This document shows, one piece after another, positions 9,222-16,766 of a stretch of DNA of 47,389 nt; the first letter of the stretch is position 1, and each line of letters opens with the position of its first letter. Origin of the DNA: Deltaproteobacteria bacterium (GTDB taxonomy: Bacteria > Desulfobacterota > WTBG01 > CAIYCZ01 > CAIRTM01); NCBI GenBank assembly GCA_024276465.1, contig JAJRXD010000013.1, positions 1-47,389 on the forward strand. The letters are read 5' to 3'. The notes below the pieces were generated by a model. That model saw nothing but the letters and a program-made list of their open reading frames with translations, ran no database searches and was not told where the DNA came from. The translations under genes were made by a program, and so were the position numbers.

Positions 9222-11525
9222 GTGATTTTCAACTCGCAAAAAAACAGTCCTTCTGTTTTTGTAACGATGCCTCTCAGGGATATTGTTGTATTTCCTCACA
9301 TGATTGTGCCCCTGTTTGTTGGACGACAAAAGTCTATCAGTGCAGTAAAAAAAGCTATTGACAGGGGGAAAAATATTTTTTTATGCACTCAGAAAGATGC
9401 ATCTATTGATGACCCTCAGGAAAAAAACATTTATTCCGTTGGGACCCTTTCAACTATCTTACAGATGCTAAAGCTTCCTGACGGAAGCATTAAGGTATTA
9501 GTGGAAGGGAAGAAAAGATGCGAAATAAAAAAACTCCGGTTGGAAGAAGAATATTTTTCAGCGTCTGTTGAAGAGATTGAAGATTTATTCAAAGAGACAT
9601 ATGAGATAAATGTATTTAAAAAAATAATTGTTTCATCTTTTGAAGACTACGTTAAGCTTAACAAACGCATTTCACGGGAAATGTGCTCATCAGTGTCTTC
9701 CATTGACTGCCCGGCCAAACTTGCCGACATACTTGCCCCCCAATTAAATATCAAACTTGAAGAAAAGCAGCAACTTCTGGAAACTGCAGATGTCAGGGAA
9801 CGCCTTGAGAGAATCTACGGCATTATGCAGTCAGATATTGAGATGCTTCGAGTTGAAAAGAGGATTAAAACCCGTGTCAAAAAACAGATGGAGAAAACCC
9901 AGAAAGATTACTACCTTACAGAACAGATGCGGGCAATCCAGAAGGAGATTGGAGGGAAAGACGAAAAATCAAGTGAAATAGATGAGCTTGAAGAAAAACT
10001 TAAGGCAAAAGGCCTTTCCGATGAAGCCAGGTCAAAAGTTGACAAAGAGATTAAGAAACTGAAGATAATGCCGCCCATGTCTGCAGAGGTTAATGTAGTC
10101 AGGAATTATGTTGACTGGATGCTCTCACTGCCATGGGGCGAAAAATCTGAAGCAAAAATGGATTTAAAAGAGGCTGAAAAGATCCTTAACGAAGATCACT
10201 TCGGTCTCAAGGAACCTAAGGAAAGGATACTTGAATACCTGGCAGTTCAAAGCCTGGTACAAAAAATTAAAGGCCCGATTCTCTGTTTTGTCGGACCTCC
10301 CGGAGTTGGCAAAACCTCTCTTGCAAAATCTATTGCCAGAGCTGCCGGACGAAAATTTGTTCGCCTGTCACTTGGCGGTGTAAGAGACGAGGCAGAGATC
10401 AGAGGCCACAGGCGGACATATATAGGAGCTCTTCCCGGAAAAATTATGCAACGCCTAAAAAAAGCCGGCACAGATAATCCTGTTTTTCTGCTGGATGAGG
10501 TTGATAAGATGAGCATGGATTTTCGCGGCGACCCGTCTGCTGCCCTGCTTGAAGTCCTTGACCCCGAACAAAATAACAGCTTTAACGATCACTATATAGA
10601 TGTAGATTATGATCTGTCTCAGGTAATGTTTATTACCACGGCAAACACACTTCAGGGTATTCCACCTGCTTTACAGGACAGAATGGAAACCATTCGCATC
10701 CCCGGGTACATGGAAAGCGAAAAACTTGCCATTGCCAATGATTATCTACTGTCAAAACAGATAGAGGCCAACGGACTGAACCCTGAAAATATCGAGTTTT
10801 CCGATATTTCTATTTTAAAAATCATCAGGCGCTATACAAGAGAGGCAGGGGTAAGGAATCTTGAAAGGGAAATTGCTTCCATCTGCAGGAAGGTTGCAAC
10901 AGAGGTGGTAAAACATGGCAGGGGGACCAGGGTAAAAATTGACAAGCATGCTGTGGAAAAGTATCTTGGAGTTCCAAAGTTCCGTTATGGAAAAGCCGAA
11001 GAAAAGAATAAAACAGGGATAACAACAGGACTGGCATGGACCGAGGCAGGAGGGGAACTTCTGGTAATCGAGGTTGCAACCATGTCAGGGAAAGGTGAGC
11101 TCACAATTACCGGAAAGCTTGGTGATGTCATGAAGGAATCAGCCAGAGCAGCAATGAGCTACGTAAGGGCACGGGCTCACCTGCTGGGGCTGGAAAAGGA
11201 TTTTTACCATAAAATAGATATTCACATTCATGTGCCTGAAGGAGCCATTCCAAAGGATGGGCCTTCAGCTGGTATTGCAATTGCGACATCTATTGTGTCT
11301 GCACTTACAAAAACCCCGGTAAACAAAGATGTTGCCATGACAGGTGAAATTACGCTGAGAGGCAGGATTCTGCCCATTGGCGGACTTAAGGAAAAGATTT
11401 TTGCAGCCCATAGAGGTATTATATCAACCGTTATTATTCCTAAAGAGAATGAAAAGGACATGAAGGAAATTCCGGATAAAATTTTAAAAAAAGTTAAGAT
11501 AATTATGGCTGATCATATGGATTAA
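9222..11525 (+). CDS. lon: ATP-dependent protease Lon
   Basis: This encodes 767 residues starting with GTG directly after the clpX stop. An AAGGA upstream supports the start. Domain order is the N-terminal substrate-binding LON domain (about 10-210), AAA+ with GPPGVGKT and [10 protein letters not shown], and the S16 peptidase domain. The peptidase domain has the catalytic Ser in PKDGPSAG and the Lys in PIGGLKEK. It is a LonA-type soluble protease for misfolded and regulatory proteins. The spacing shows it belongs to the same operon as clpPX. No CIRCE or heat-shock operator was seen upstream. Confidence 0.97.
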   Translation: MIFNSQKNSPSVFVTMPLRDIVVFPHMIVPLFVGRQKSISAVKKAIDRGKNIFLCTQKDASIDDPQEKNIYSVGTLSTILQMLKLPDGSIKVLVEGKKRCEIKKLRLEEEYFSASVEEIEDLFKETYEINVFKKIIVSSFEDYVKLNKRISREMCSSVSSIDCPAKLADILAPQLNIKLEEKQQLLETADVRERLERIYGIMQSDIEMLRVEKRIKTRVKKQMEKTQKDYYLTEQMRAIQKEIGGKDEKSSEIDELEEKLKAKGLSDEARSKVDKEIKKLKIMPPMSAEVNVVRNYVDWMLSLPWGEKSEAKMDLKEAEKILNEDHFGLKEPKERILEYLAVQSLVQKIKGPILCFVGPPGVGKTSLAKSIARAAGRKFVRLSLGGVRDEAEIRGHRRTYIGALPGKIMQRLKKAGTDNPVFLLDEVDKMSMDFRGDPSAALLEVLDPEQNNSFNDHYIDVDYDLSQVMFITTANTLQGIPPALQDRMETIRIPGYMESEKLAIANDYLLSKQIEANGLNPENIEFSDISILKIIRRYTREAGVRNLEREIASICRKVATEVVKHGRGTRVKIDKHAVEKYLGVPKFRYGKAEEKNKTGITTGLAWTEAGGELLVIEVATMSGKGELTITGKLGDVMKESARAAMSYVRARAHLLGLEKDFYHKIDIHIHVPEGAIPKDGPSAGIAIATSIVSALTKTPVNKDVAMTGEITLRGRILPIGGLKEKIFAAHRGIISTVIIPKENEKDMKEIPDKILKKVKIIMADHMD

Positions 11526-11651
11526 GTGCTGAAATTAGCACTTGTGTCTGAAGATCCTGAAAATTTTCTTAAACCAAAAGAGCAGGAAGTTACAACCTTC
11601 TTTTCTGAAAATGCTCCAGCAGAGGAACTGCCTGTTCATACTACACAATAA
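11526..11651 (+). CDS. Possible 41-aa ORF directly after lon
   Basis: A GTG immediately after the lon TAA opens a 41-codon frame beginning VLKLALVSEDPENF and ending in TTQ. No ribosome site of its own is visible, so expression would rely on coupling to lon. The opening looks faintly like the start of a receiver-type domain, so it may be a truncated gene stump. It may equally be a chance ORF. Confidence 0.25.
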   Translation: MLKLALVSEDPENFLKPKEQEVTTFFSENAPAEELPVHTTQ

Positions 11652-11711
11652 CTCTATGGGGGAATATTTTTCAGTCTGGAAAAAATTGTAATTTAATCGG
11701 CCTTTTACTGT

Positions 11712-11740
11712 TTGACATAATGCAAAAATTATTATATTAT
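11712..11740 (+). promoter_or_regulatory. Sigma-70 promoter for tRNA-Val
   Basis: TTGACA (11712-11717), a 17-bp spacer and TATTAT (11735-11740) lie 27 bp before tRNA-Val. This is a strong consensus match, typical of stable-RNA promoters. Confidence 0.75.
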
Positions 11741-11767
11741 GGTTAATTCAAATTAATCACTGAGCTT

Positions 11768-11843
11768 GGGCGGTTAGCTCAGTTGGGAGAGCATCGGCCT
11801 TACAAGCCGAGGGTCACTGGTTCGAGCCCAGTACCGCCCACCA
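11768..11843 (+). tRNA. tRNA-Val (anticodon TAC)
   Basis: The acceptor stem GGGCGGT (11768-11774) pairs with ACCGCCC (11833-11839). The discriminator is A, and CCA is encoded (11841-11843). The anticodon stem TCGGC/GCCGA encloses CTTACAA, giving TAC at 11801-11803. The 3' half is part of the duplicated 83-bp unit that follows. Confidence 0.95.
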
Positions 11844-11976
11844 TGGAAAATTTCGGGGGCGAAGAGAAGCACATCCCGACATAAAAGTCGGGAGGGTCAC
11901 TGGTTCGAGCCCAGTACCGCCCACCATGGAAAATTTCGGGGGCGAAGAGAAGCACATCCCGACATAAAAGTCGGGA
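11811..11976 (+). repeat. Exact 83-bp tandem duplication including 3' half of tRNA-Val
   Basis: Copy 1 is 11811-11893 and copy 2 is 11894-11976; they look identical base for base. A further GGGTC (11977-11981) starts a third unit before the sequence diverges. Each unit holds the tRNA T-arm, the acceptor 3' strand and the CCA, then about 50 bp of trailer with a hairpin TCCCGAC-ataaaa-GTCGGGA. Copy 2 has no 5' tRNA half and cannot fold as a tRNA by itself. Confidence 0.9.
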
Positions 11977-12031
11977 GGGTCGCCACTGAATTTACCGATA
12001 CACAGAGAATTATTGTTAAATTTGAAAATGC

Positions 12032-12109
12032 GGGGGCGTAGTACAGTTGGTTTAGTACGCCGGCCTGTCACGCCGGAGGTCGCGAGTTCGAGTCTCGTCG
12101 TCCCCGCCA
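12032..12109 (+). tRNA. tRNA-Asp (anticodon GTC)
   Basis: The acceptor stem GGGGGCG (12032-12038) pairs with CGTCCCC (12099-12105), including one G-U pair. The discriminator is G at 12106, and CCA is encoded (12107-12109). The D-stem GTAC/GTAC is present. The anticodon stem CCGGC/GCCGG encloses CTGTCAC, giving GTC at 12067-12069. Its 3' end faces an integrase remnant 55 bp away. Confidence 0.95.
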
Positions 12110-12164
12110 TTTTTTGTAGTTTAAACAGGATAGTTAGCTCTGACGGGTTGCTTCCCGTTTTGCT

Positions 12165-12410
12165 TCAGATGGTTTGTGTGTCCCTTTGTGTGTCCTTTTT
12201 TTCCGGAAGACTTACAGCACCCGCCAAATTATCATCAATATTTTTCAGATATATTTCAGTAGTAGACTGTTGCTTGTGCCTTAGCAGTCTCTGAAGTTTT
12301 TTCATTGAAACTTTATGGACATCGTTTAAGACAGAAGGACCAAACTTCCTGAACACTTTGAAATTAAAAGGTTTTACATCCGCTGTTTTACACAATTTGC
12401 GCAGGCTTTT
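12165..12410 (-). pseudogene. C-terminal stump of a tyrosine recombinase (integrase)
   Basis: The minus-strand frame reads SLRKLCKTADVKPF, then FKVFRKFG and KLQRLLRHKQQSTTEIYLKN. The last part is the integrase box with the conserved H-K/TT pattern and the nucleophilic Tyr. The upstream catalytic H-x-x-R position reads K-V-F-R, and the frame is closed upstream by stops. The N-terminal DNA-binding and core regions are missing. Location just 3' of tRNA-Asp is the classic position of an integrase next to an attachment site, so this is a relic of an integrated element. Confidence 0.7.
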
Positions 12411-12578
12411 CCTCTATCAATGTCTTGAGTAAACAGGGTCACCGTTTGACTCTTGAATGTGCTGCACAGGGGTAGGAGTGTAAATTTTACTCTCGGAGGA
12501 GATTTAACCCTATACCCTCCAAACATTGCTCACTTATCAAAATGCGGCACCTGCATTTTTTGTACGTTGATTTTTCCG

Positions 12579-12606
12579 TTGACAAAGTGTGTGTGGTGTG
12601 TATAGT
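12579..12606 (+). promoter_or_regulatory. hicAB promoter with overlapping palindrome
   Basis: TTGACA (12579-12584), a 16-bp spacer and TATAGT (12601-12606). GTAT-agtc-ATAC overlaps the -10 and could be a HicB operator. The expected start of transcription coincides with, or lies within a base or two of, the hicA ATG at 12614. Confidence 0.65.
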
Positions 12607-12613
12607 CATACTT

Positions 12614-12796
12614 ATGAATAGCTCCGATATCATAAAAAGATTGAAAAGCGAGGGGTGGCAGTTGGTACATGTAAAAGGCAGCCATCACAAATTCAAACAC
12701 CCAAACAAAGGGCACCCTGTTACAATTCCACATCCCAAAAAGGATTTTCCGAAAGGCACTTTGAAAAGTATATTCAAACAGGCAGGGTGGAAATAA
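12614..12796 (+). CDS. hicA: HicA-family mRNA interferase toxin
   Basis: This encodes 60 residues, the normal HicA size. The dsRBD-like toxin core is complete: the segment IIKRLKSEGW, the catalytic His motif KGSHHKF, and DFPKGTLKSIFKQAG. HicA cleaves mRNAs, often ribosome-independently. I chose the ATG at 12614 over the upstream one at 12542 because it matches family length and because the promoter lies in between. No ribosome site precedes it, so the mRNA may be leaderless. It sits 12 bp before the hicB antitoxin in the decayed island by tRNA-Asp. Confidence 0.9.
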   Translation: MNSSDIIKRLKSEGWQLVHVKGSHHKFKHPNKGHPVTIPHPKKDFPKGTLKSIFKQAGWK

Positions 12797-12808
12797 TGGA
12801 GGTAAATT

Positions 12809-13186
12809 ATGCTTTTCCCAGTTGTTGTACACAAAGACAAAGATAGCGGCTTTGGTGTAACCATCCCCGATATTCCCGGATGCTTTACGACAGGAGATAC
12901 TCTGGATGATGCCTTGGAAAATATACAGGAAGCTGTTGAATGCCATCTTAATGGTGAAACCGAAGCACCTGTGCCATCAAGCATTGAAAAATATATCAAG
13001 CATCGGGATTATAAGGGCGGCACATGGGTTATGGTAGACATAGATCTGTCTTTTATGTCAGGCAAGGCTGTGCGCATTAATATAACAGTACCCGAAAATA
13101 TTCTTCATAAAATTGATCAGGCAGCAAAAAAACGTGGTTTGTCTCGTTCTAATTTTTTAGTAAATGCTGCCAGCAAATCCATGTGA
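12809..13186 (+). CDS. hicB: HicB-family antitoxin with RHH DNA-binding domain
   Basis: This encodes 125 residues. The N-terminal partial RNase-H-like HicB domain (DSGFGVTIPDIPGCFTTGDT, then DALENIQEAVECHL) neutralises HicA. The C-terminal 40 residues (VRINITVPENILHKIDQAAK, then LSRSNFLVNAA) form a ribbon-helix-helix motif for operator binding. A strong GGAGG precedes the ATG, in contrast to hicA. That difference would favour antitoxin translation. Confidence 0.92.
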   Translation: MLFPVVVHKDKDSGFGVTIPDIPGCFTTGDTLDDALENIQEAVECHLNGETEAPVPSSIEKYIKHRDYKGGTWVMVDIDLSFMSGKAVRINITVPENILHKIDQAAKKRGLSRSNFLVNAASKSM

Positions 13187-13275
13187 ATTGCCTGTCATAT
13201 GCGTGGTAATGCCAAACTCAATAAAAACATAAGACACAAGGGTCAAATCTCCGTTTGCCTTTTGCATATCATGTT

Positions 13276-13488
13276 TTATATCTTTTTAAGCCGTTTTCTG
13301 AAAGTCCTTTCTTTTTTTAGTCTCAACCTTACCCGTTCAAGAACACTGCTTACAGAACTGTGTTTGTTTAATTTGAATTCTTTGCCGATCTCAAGCAGGC
13401 GCTCCCCCCTCAGTTTTCTTAATAAAAATATAGCAATATTTCTTGCTTCGTTTTCCTGCCCTCTTATTACATGATAAATATCTTTTTT
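13276..13488 (-). pseudogene. RAYT (Y1 transposase) C-terminal DnaA-like domain remnant
   Basis: The minus-strand frame IYHVIRGQENEARNIAIFLL, then LRGERLLEIGKEFKL and SSVSSVLERVRLRL, matches the DnaA-like helix-turn-helix tail found at the C-terminus of some REP-associated tyrosine transposases. The frame is closed upstream by TAG (13489-13491). The catalytic HUH/Tyr domain is absent here. It is a fragment inside the decayed island. Confidence 0.6.
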
Positions 13489-13491
13489 CTA

Positions 13492-13900
13492 AACAGCATA
13501 GCAACCGTTTTAGCATCAATTTAAACCTTCTGAAGCTCTGCCTTCCCTGTTGTAGCTATCTCCAGCCATTCGGTTATTGCTTCATTTATGCTCCTGTCGC
13601 CAACAACCTGTCTCATGAACTATCCTGACATATCGTCCAAACATTTAAACGACCCCCGACTCTGCCAGGCAGGATGCTGTAAAAGCAAGTGGGGACCAGC
13701 TGCCCGATCACCAAAACACAGGAAAGGCCTCTGCCTCGGAAAAATTCTTTCAGCCTGCAGTTAATTTCTTCCGGCGTGGGCGGTTTCTTCTTGTTCAACA
13801 GCCCTCCCTGGTCAATGTCATCTCCCCATGCTATGGCATTTCCAATCAATTATAAATTTAAAATAGATGCCCTTGAAGTAACAAGAGAACACGGTCATTT
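13492..13900. other. Degenerate DNA in decayed island
   Basis: There is no intact gene. Minus-strand fragments such as INEAITEWLEIATTGKAELQ (about 13527-13590) and LLNKKKPPTPEEIN (about 13760-13810) look like eroded coding sequence in different frames. I cannot assign a family beyond a possible connection to the neighbouring RAYT remnant. Confidence 0.35.
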
Positions 13901-14155
13901 TTATTTTTGTTCTTCAGTTTTCTTTTCTTCAACCGGCTTCTCTGATTCTGATTTTTCGCTTTCTTTTACTTCAGAGGCTTCTGGTTTAGCCACTTCATCC
14001 TTTTTTACTTTTGTGACTTCAGGCGTAGCATCTTCTGCTTTCTCTACAGCTTCTGTTATTTCAGCTTTTTCTTCTGATTTCTGTTCTCTGCTTCCACAAG
14101 CAAACAAAAACATAACCAATACCGCCACAGCAATAATTACAAATACTCTTTTCAT
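13901..14155 (-). CDS. Small Lys/Glu-rich lipoprotein
   Basis: This encodes 84 residues with a clear lipoprotein signal: FVIIAVAVLVMFLFACGS, where the Cys at about residue 20 is the lipidation site. The rest is low-complexity Glu, Lys, Ser and Val (repeats like EKSESEKPVEE), likely disordered or coiled. A GAGGAGG site precedes the ATG. Such proteins are anchored to a membrane and may act as spacers. There is no family assignment. The composition makes homology calls unreliable. Confidence 0.7.
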   Translation of the reverse strand: MKRVFVIIAVAVLVMFLFACGSREQKSEEKAEITEAVEKAEDATPEVTKVKKDEVAKPEASEVKESEKSESEKPVEEKKTEEQK

Positions 14156-14383
14156 GTTTCCTCCTCATTTAAAAGATTAACGAATAAACAATATAAATAT
14201 TTGTAAAATTTTAAGAAACCTGCTTTTTGACAGGACAAGTATAGAAAAAAGGTGCTTGAGCATCAATAAAAAACAGATTCATCTTAGTTTTGATTTTGAT
14301 CCCCAGTATTATCTTTATGCCCCGCCCGATGGACCCCGGTTCGCAATAGTAGAACGTTTCCTAAATAACATAGTATTACAACT

Positions 14384-14486
14384 GTCATTGCGAGCCCCGT
14401 TACTTAAAACAGGATAAACTCCGAGAAACAATCTCTATCCGACTGATATTTCATGAGATTGCCGCGGCCTTCGGCCTCGCAATGAC
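14384..14486. repeat. 103-bp inverted-repeat element (GTCATTGCGAG ends)
   Basis: GTCATTGCGAG (14384-14394) and CTCGCAATGAC (14476-14486) form perfect 11-bp terminal inverted repeats. A GC-rich palindrome GCCGcggccttCGGC lies near the right end. A second, half copy beginning GTCATTGCGAGGAGCCC occurs at 18859. It resembles the widespread small palindromic repeats seen in many bacterial intergenic regions. Confidence 0.7.
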
Positions 14487-14576
14487 TATCTTTGTTACGC
14501 CGTTACAGGTTTGACACAACACTATTCCTCAATCAAGCCTGTTTTATCATCCGGTCTGCTTTTTTTCATGCCGCGT

Positions 14577-15122
14577 TTACGTTATGGTTGATTTCCCAAG
14601 AATCTGAAAAGCGCTCTTCCGGTAAAAAAGCCACAGCCCACCCTGATAGAGGATAGAAACAATAATGATGGTTATATAAAACAAGCAATAGATTTGCGAG
14701 ATCACAGTTGTAAATGCTTGGGTAGGCAGATCAAAACCTGTTTCAATTATTTTTATTTGCCCCGGAGTCAGGATTTCAAGTAACTGTGCGGCATCGAAGT
14801 ATATCATCTGATAACAGGCATAACAGATGATGACTCCCAGGAGCCACAGCTGACTGGTTGCCAGCCACTTCCCAGCTTCAGGCTGTCCCTCTTTTATCAT
14901 TTTGCGGCCCATAAGCTCCATCACACCGGATGCGGTTATGAGCAGGCCAGTCAAGAAACCGACCCAGCTTCCCAGCAGCAGTGCAATGAGGGTGCCGGCG
15001 CCTGCCAAAAGAGCGATACTCCAGCCGTTCATCCCGGAAATAATTACAACGCGCCTCAAACGCTTATTTTGGCCCTCAGTATCTGCTACAGGCGAGATAC
15101 TATTTTGTTCTGTAAAGCTCAT
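14577..15122 (-). CDS. Four-TM integral membrane protein of unknown function
   Basis: This encodes 181 residues. A polar N-terminal stretch of about 25 residues precedes four hydrophobic segments: IALLAGAGTLIALLLGSWVG, FLTGLLITASGVMEL, LWLLGVIICYACYQMIYF, and the C-terminal IYCLFYITIIIVSILYQ. There are no catalytic motifs. It resembles small DUF-type inner-membrane proteins. The neighbours (a lipoprotein on one side, the divergent inositol operon on the other) do not suggest a role. The intergenic region of 477 bp toward the inositol operon could hold promoters for both. Confidence 0.65.
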   Translation of the reverse strand: MSFTEQNSISPVADTEGQNKRLRRVVIISGMNGWSIALLAGAGTLIALLLGSWVGFLTGLLITASGVMELMGRKMIKEGQPEAGKWLATSQLWLLGVIICYACYQMIYFDAAQLLEILTPGQIKIIETGFDLPTQAFTTVISQIYCLFYITIIIVSILYQGGLWLFYRKSAFQILGKSTIT

Positions 15123-15599
15123 TCTGATTTCTGTTTTTTAAGTAATTGGACATTGAATTAATTGATGTAAAATCTATTTTTACTAAAATATTGGCAGCCT
15201 TCTTCCCATACCTCCCCAAATCCTCATCCCATAAAATAAATCTTACAAGCATTTATAGATAAGATAAATATTACAGGTATAATTTACAAATTTAATCATC
15301 AAAATAGGCTAACAAACAAGGTGTGTCAATCTTTTTGCGTGTTTATATTTTTAAATACAGGTTTCAGATCCTGAAACAAAAATACGGGAGCAAATTTTAA
15401 TATTTCACTGATTAATTTTATATTGACAAACTGTGCATTTTATGATTATTCTTAACAGTTTCAGTGGCAACGATATTCACGCCTTGGGTTATCACTCGTT
15501 CGTCAAATCATTTCTTATTTATTTTATCAACTTTAGTCTTCAATTACCGGCTGAACAAACAGCAATCTGGGATACTTTCGTAAAAGGAGAAAACAAACT
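15123..15599. other. AT-rich divergent intergenic region
   Basis: No ORF or RNA gene was recognised. It separates the minus-strand membrane protein from the plus-strand inositol operon. It contains the promoter candidate at 15423 and is otherwise AT-rich without obvious repeats. Confidence 0.4.
15423..15451 (+). promoter_or_regulatory. Candidate promoter of inositol-phosphate operon
   Basis: TTGACA (15423-15428), a 17-bp spacer and a weaker TTATTC (15446-15451). The predicted leader is about 140 nt. The poor -10 would suit an activated, for example osmotically controlled, promoter. That is inference. Confidence 0.4.
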
Positions 15600-16766
15600 A
15601 TGAGTAACATTAAAATTGCTATTATCGGAATCGGGAACTGTGCCAGTTCCCTGATTCAGGGAATCCACTATTATCAGGACAGTAATTTGGATAAAATTAT
15701 CGGCCTAATGCACTGGCAAATCGGTGGTTACCGGCCGGGGGACATTGAGGTTGTTGCGGCTTTCGACATCGACAAACGCAAGATCGGCCAGGATGTGCAT
15801 GCGGCGATATTTACCGAACCTAATTGCACAACAATTTTTCAGCCGAATCTTCCCGAATCAGGAGTGAAGGTGCGGATGGGCAGAGTCCTGGACGGAATCG
15901 CCGAGCACATGAAAGACTATGATGAAGCCCGGACATTTTTATTGTGTGATGAACCGGAACCGACCGAGGAGGAAGTTGTCAAGGTTCTAAAAAACTCGGG
16001 TGCGGAAATCCTGCTGAACTATCTACCTGTCGGCTCGGAAAAGGCCACCCGGTTTTATGCCGGCTGTGCCCTGGAAGCCAGGACGGCTTTTATTAACAAC
16101 ATGCCGGTTTTCATTGCCAGTGACCCGGTGTGGGCTGAACGCTTTAAAGAAAAAAATATTCCAATTATCGGTGATGACATAAAGTCCCAGGTAGGCGCTA
16201 CGATTACCCACAGGGTTCTTACGGATCTGTTCAAAAAGCGCGGCGTTAAACTTGAGCGCACATATCAGCTCAATACCGGCGGCAATACTGATTTTCTGAA
16301 CATGCTCAGCCGCAGTCGTCTGGCCTCAAAAAAAATTTCCAAGACGGAGGCGGTTCAGTCCGTGGCTGCGCAACGTCTGAAAGATGACAATATCCATGTG
16401 GGACCCAGCGATTACGTGCCGTGGCAAAACGACAACAAGGTCTGTTTCCTGCGGATGGAGGGTAAACTGTTTGGTGACGTGCCAATGCATCTGGAAATGC
16501 GCCTGTCGGTAGAGGATTCACCAAACTCGGCCGGGGTGGGCATTGACGCTATCCGCTGCGCAAAACTGGCTTTAACCCGTGGCGAGGGCGGAATTCTTGA
16601 GGCCCCGTCCGCCTATTTCTGCAAACATCCCCCGAAACAGTTCACCGATGATGAAGCTTTTCAGATGACCGAAGAATTTATTAAAACAGACGGAAAAAAT
16701 ATATATGAAATGTCTGATTATCGCAGCGGGCAAGGGGAGCCGCCTGCAGGCCAGAGGGGAATGTAA
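15600..16766 (+). CDS. ino1: myo-Inositol-1-phosphate synthase
   Basis: This encodes 388 residues. The enzyme converts glucose-6-phosphate to L-myo-inositol-1-phosphate with bound NAD+. The NAD-binding Rossmann loop IIGIGNCASSLIQG lies at the N-terminus. Family-typical stretches are GDIEVVAAFDID, DIKSQVGATITHR, LNTGGNTDFLNM, and the catalytic Lys/Asp region with LEMRLSVEDSPNSAGV. It belongs to the short prokaryotic type of actinobacteria, archaea and Thermotogae. AAGGAG precedes the ATG. Its 3' end overlaps the next gene by 62 bp in another frame. By eye the operon is more GC-rich than its neighbours, hinting at horizontal acquisition. Confidence 0.93.
   Translation: MSNIKIAIIGIGNCASSLIQGIHYYQDSNLDKIIGLMHWQIGGYRPGDIEVVAAFDIDKRKIGQDVHAAIFTEPNCTTIFQPNLPESGVKVRMGRVLDGIAEHMKDYDEARTFLLCDEPEPTEEEVVKVLKNSGAEILLNYLPVGSEKATRFYAGCALEARTAFINNMPVFIASDPVWAERFKEKNIPIIGDDIKSQVGATITHRVLTDLFKKRGVKLERTYQLNTGGNTDFLNMLSRSRLASKKISKTEAVQSVAAQRLKDDNIHVGPSDYVPWQNDNKVCFLRMEGKLFGDVPMHLEMRLSVEDSPNSAGVGIDAIRCAKLALTRGEGGILEAPSAYFCKHPPKQFTDDEAFQMTEEFIKTDGKNIYEMSDYRSGQGEPPAGQRGM

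Noticed and set aside
11811-11976. Possible CRISPR array from direct repeats
   Set aside because: There are only two abutting 83-bp copies with no spacers, the unit contains tRNA sequence, and no cas genes are present.
11843-12031. Minus-strand 98-aa ORF reading through the repeat (TGLEPVT, LGSNQ)
   Set aside because: It is an antisense reading of tRNA-Val and its duplicate; this kind of spurious tRNA-derived ORF is common in databases.
12110-13900. Second copy of the tRNA-Asp 3' end as a far attachment site
   Set aside because: I scanned for GAGTTCGAGTCTCG-like sequence downstream and saw none in the window; the far end of the island is therefore undefined.
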